The position numbers and the translations under genes are program-made. A stretch of DNA of 5,932 bases, taken from the NCBI GenBank assembly GCA_023139225.1, contig JAGLNZ010000597.1, positions 1-5,932 on the forward strand, written 5' to 3'. Position 1 is the first letter of the stretch. Each line of letters begins with the position of its first letter. Of the stretch, positions 5,006 through 5,932 are shown piece by piece. The DNA is from Desulfobacula sp. (GTDB lineage: Bacteria > Desulfobacterota > Desulfobacteria > Desulfobacterales > Desulfobacteraceae). The notes beneath the pieces were generated by a model that saw only the letters and a program-made list of their open reading frames with translations, was not told where the DNA came from and searched no databases.

Positions 5006-5932
5006 ATGCGAGCATTGATAATAGGCGGCGTCGGCGCTATGGGTCAGGGAGTTGCAAGGGACCTGATAAAACAAGAACAGGTTACTGATGTTATTTTAGC
5101 TGACTTGTATCCTGACCCTGAAAGACTGTCAAAAAAATTGCGCGAAAATGAAAAATCAACTTTGATCAAAATGGATGTCAATGATCATGAGGCCATGGTC
5201 AATGCTTTCAAGGAAGTCAATGTGGTCATCAATACTGCAGGACCCTTTTATAAGACAGCCGTACCTGTTGCCAAAGCAGCCGTGGAGGCAAAAGTTAACT
5301 ATATAGACATCTGTGATGACTATGAGGGAACCGAAATTCTGTTTAACTCAAAAATCGACAAATTGGCAAAAGAGGCAGGGATCACTGTTCTCACAGGCAT
5401 GGGCTCGGATCCCGGAACCAATAATATCCTGGTAAAATGGTATGCAGACCGCCTGGACAGCGTTGATGATATTTATCTTTATTGGGTGGTCAGCATTGCC
5501 GAGCTTGCAGGGGCCGCCTGGGACCACAGCCTTCATATGACCCTTGGAAAAATCCCCCAGTATATTGATGGGAAACTGGTTAATGTGGAAGGCGGGACCG
5601 AAGAAGTGGCGGAACAATTCCTTGAACCACTTGGTACCTGCCATGTCCGCTACGTGGGCCATCCCCAGCCGTTGACGCTGCCAAGATATATCAAAGGGGT
5701 TAAAAATGTAATCATCAAGGGTGCCCTTATCCCCCTATGGGTGGATGAACTGATACAAGAGCAGAAAAAAACAGGCCTTTTAGGCACAGAACCCATTGAT
5801 ATCAAAGGAACCAAAGTCACCCCATATGATATTGCTTTAAAACTTTGGGAGACCATTCCCGAAGGAAGAGATAACGGTCCCCAGTCTTCGGGTCTGAAAG
5901 TCATTGTCAAAGGAGAAAAAGACGGACAAAAG
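5006..5932 (+). CDS. Saccharopine dehydrogenase-family NAD(P)-dependent oxidoreductase (3' end outside window)
   Basis: An open frame of 309 codons from the ATG at 5006 to the right edge with no stop; family members are usually about 380-400 residues, so roughly 70-90 are probably missing. The N-terminus is a Rossmann fold with GGVGAMGQG at 7-15 (G-x-G-x-x-G) and an acidic Asp33 at the end of the second strand (ILADLY), which favours NAD over NADP. The family pattern continues with NTAGPFY at 76-82, AAVEAKVNYIDICDD at 91-105 and TGMGSDPGTNN at 130-140; the remaining sequence is the Sacchrp_dh_C-type substrate domain. Relatives include saccharopine and carboxynorspermidine dehydrogenases, which act on C-N bonds of amino acid adducts, but many members of this family in anaerobes have no known substrate. 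It follows the thiolase gene on the same strand, suggesting a shared pathway. The specific reaction is not assigned. Confidence 0.88.
   Translation, partial: MRALIIGGVGAMGQGVARDLIKQEQVTDVILADLYPDPERLSKKLRENEKSTLIKMDVNDHEAMVNAFKEVNVVINTAGPFYKTAVPVAKAAVEAKVNYIDICDDYEGTEILFNSKIDKLAKEAGITVLTGMGSDPGTNNILVKWYADRLDSVDDIYLYWVVSIAELAGAAWDHSLHMTLGKIPQYIDGKLVNVEGGTEEVAEQFLEPLGTCHVRYVGHPQPLTLPRYIKGVKNVIIKGALIPLWVDELIQEQKKTGLLGTEPIDIKGTKVTPYDIALKLWETIPEGRDNGPQSSGLKVIVKGEKDGQK

Noticed and set aside
1..5932. Selenocysteine (in-frame TGA read-through) in the selenium-associated genes
   Set aside because: All complete proteins have normal family lengths and their stops fit the family ends; the YqeB-linked system uses labile selenium on the cofactor and does not require selenocysteine.

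Overview
The window holds a tight, one-directional (+ strand) gene cluster from what looks like a strict anaerobe. Moderate base composition, the gene families present and the protein style suggest a sulfate-reducing Desulfobacterota relative (Desulfobacter/Desulfobacula type). That placement is an inference from family resemblance and was not tested by a search. Seven coding regions fill almost all of the sequence; the first is cut by the left edge and the last by the right edge. I see no RNA genes, mobile elements, CRISPR array or long non-coding stretch.

Region 1 (1-3688) appears to be a molybdenum-hydroxylase module. It begins with the C-terminal end of a xanthine dehydrogenase-family molybdopterin-binding subunit. 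Next come a molybdopterin-binding (MoeA/Mog-type) protein with a C-terminal four-cysteine cluster, a TauE/SafE-type membrane exporter, a DUF4213/DUF364 protein (putative metal chelation, Rossmann-like) and YqeB, the marker maturation protein of selenium-dependent molybdenum hydroxylases. Gaps between these genes are 19, 17, 0 and 5 bases, so one transcript with translational coupling is likely. The grouping suggests that the upstream hydroxylase carries, or once carried, a labile selenium on its molybdenum cofactor, and that the exporter and DUF364 protein may help handle selenium, sulfur or metal. No selD, yqeC or mocA is inside the window; they would be expected nearby.

Region 2 (3689-5932) follows a 61-base gap containing short inverted repeats. 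It encodes a divergent thiolase-superfamily protein and, after a 62-base gap and a strong ribosome binding site, a saccharopine-dehydrogenase-family NAD(P)-dependent oxidoreductase that runs off the right edge. These look like catabolic or biosynthetic enzymes whose substrate may be connected with the hydroxylase, but the sequence does not identify the pathway.

The most notable points are: (a) the glutamate that normally serves as catalytic base in molybdenum hydroxylases appears to be methionine in the visible C-terminal fragment; (b) YqeB is packed with TauE and DUF364 proteins, which suggests a candidate extended selenium-molybdenum maturation module; (c) the thiolase keeps its Cys-His-Cys residues but has HNPFA where classical thiolases have NEAF.
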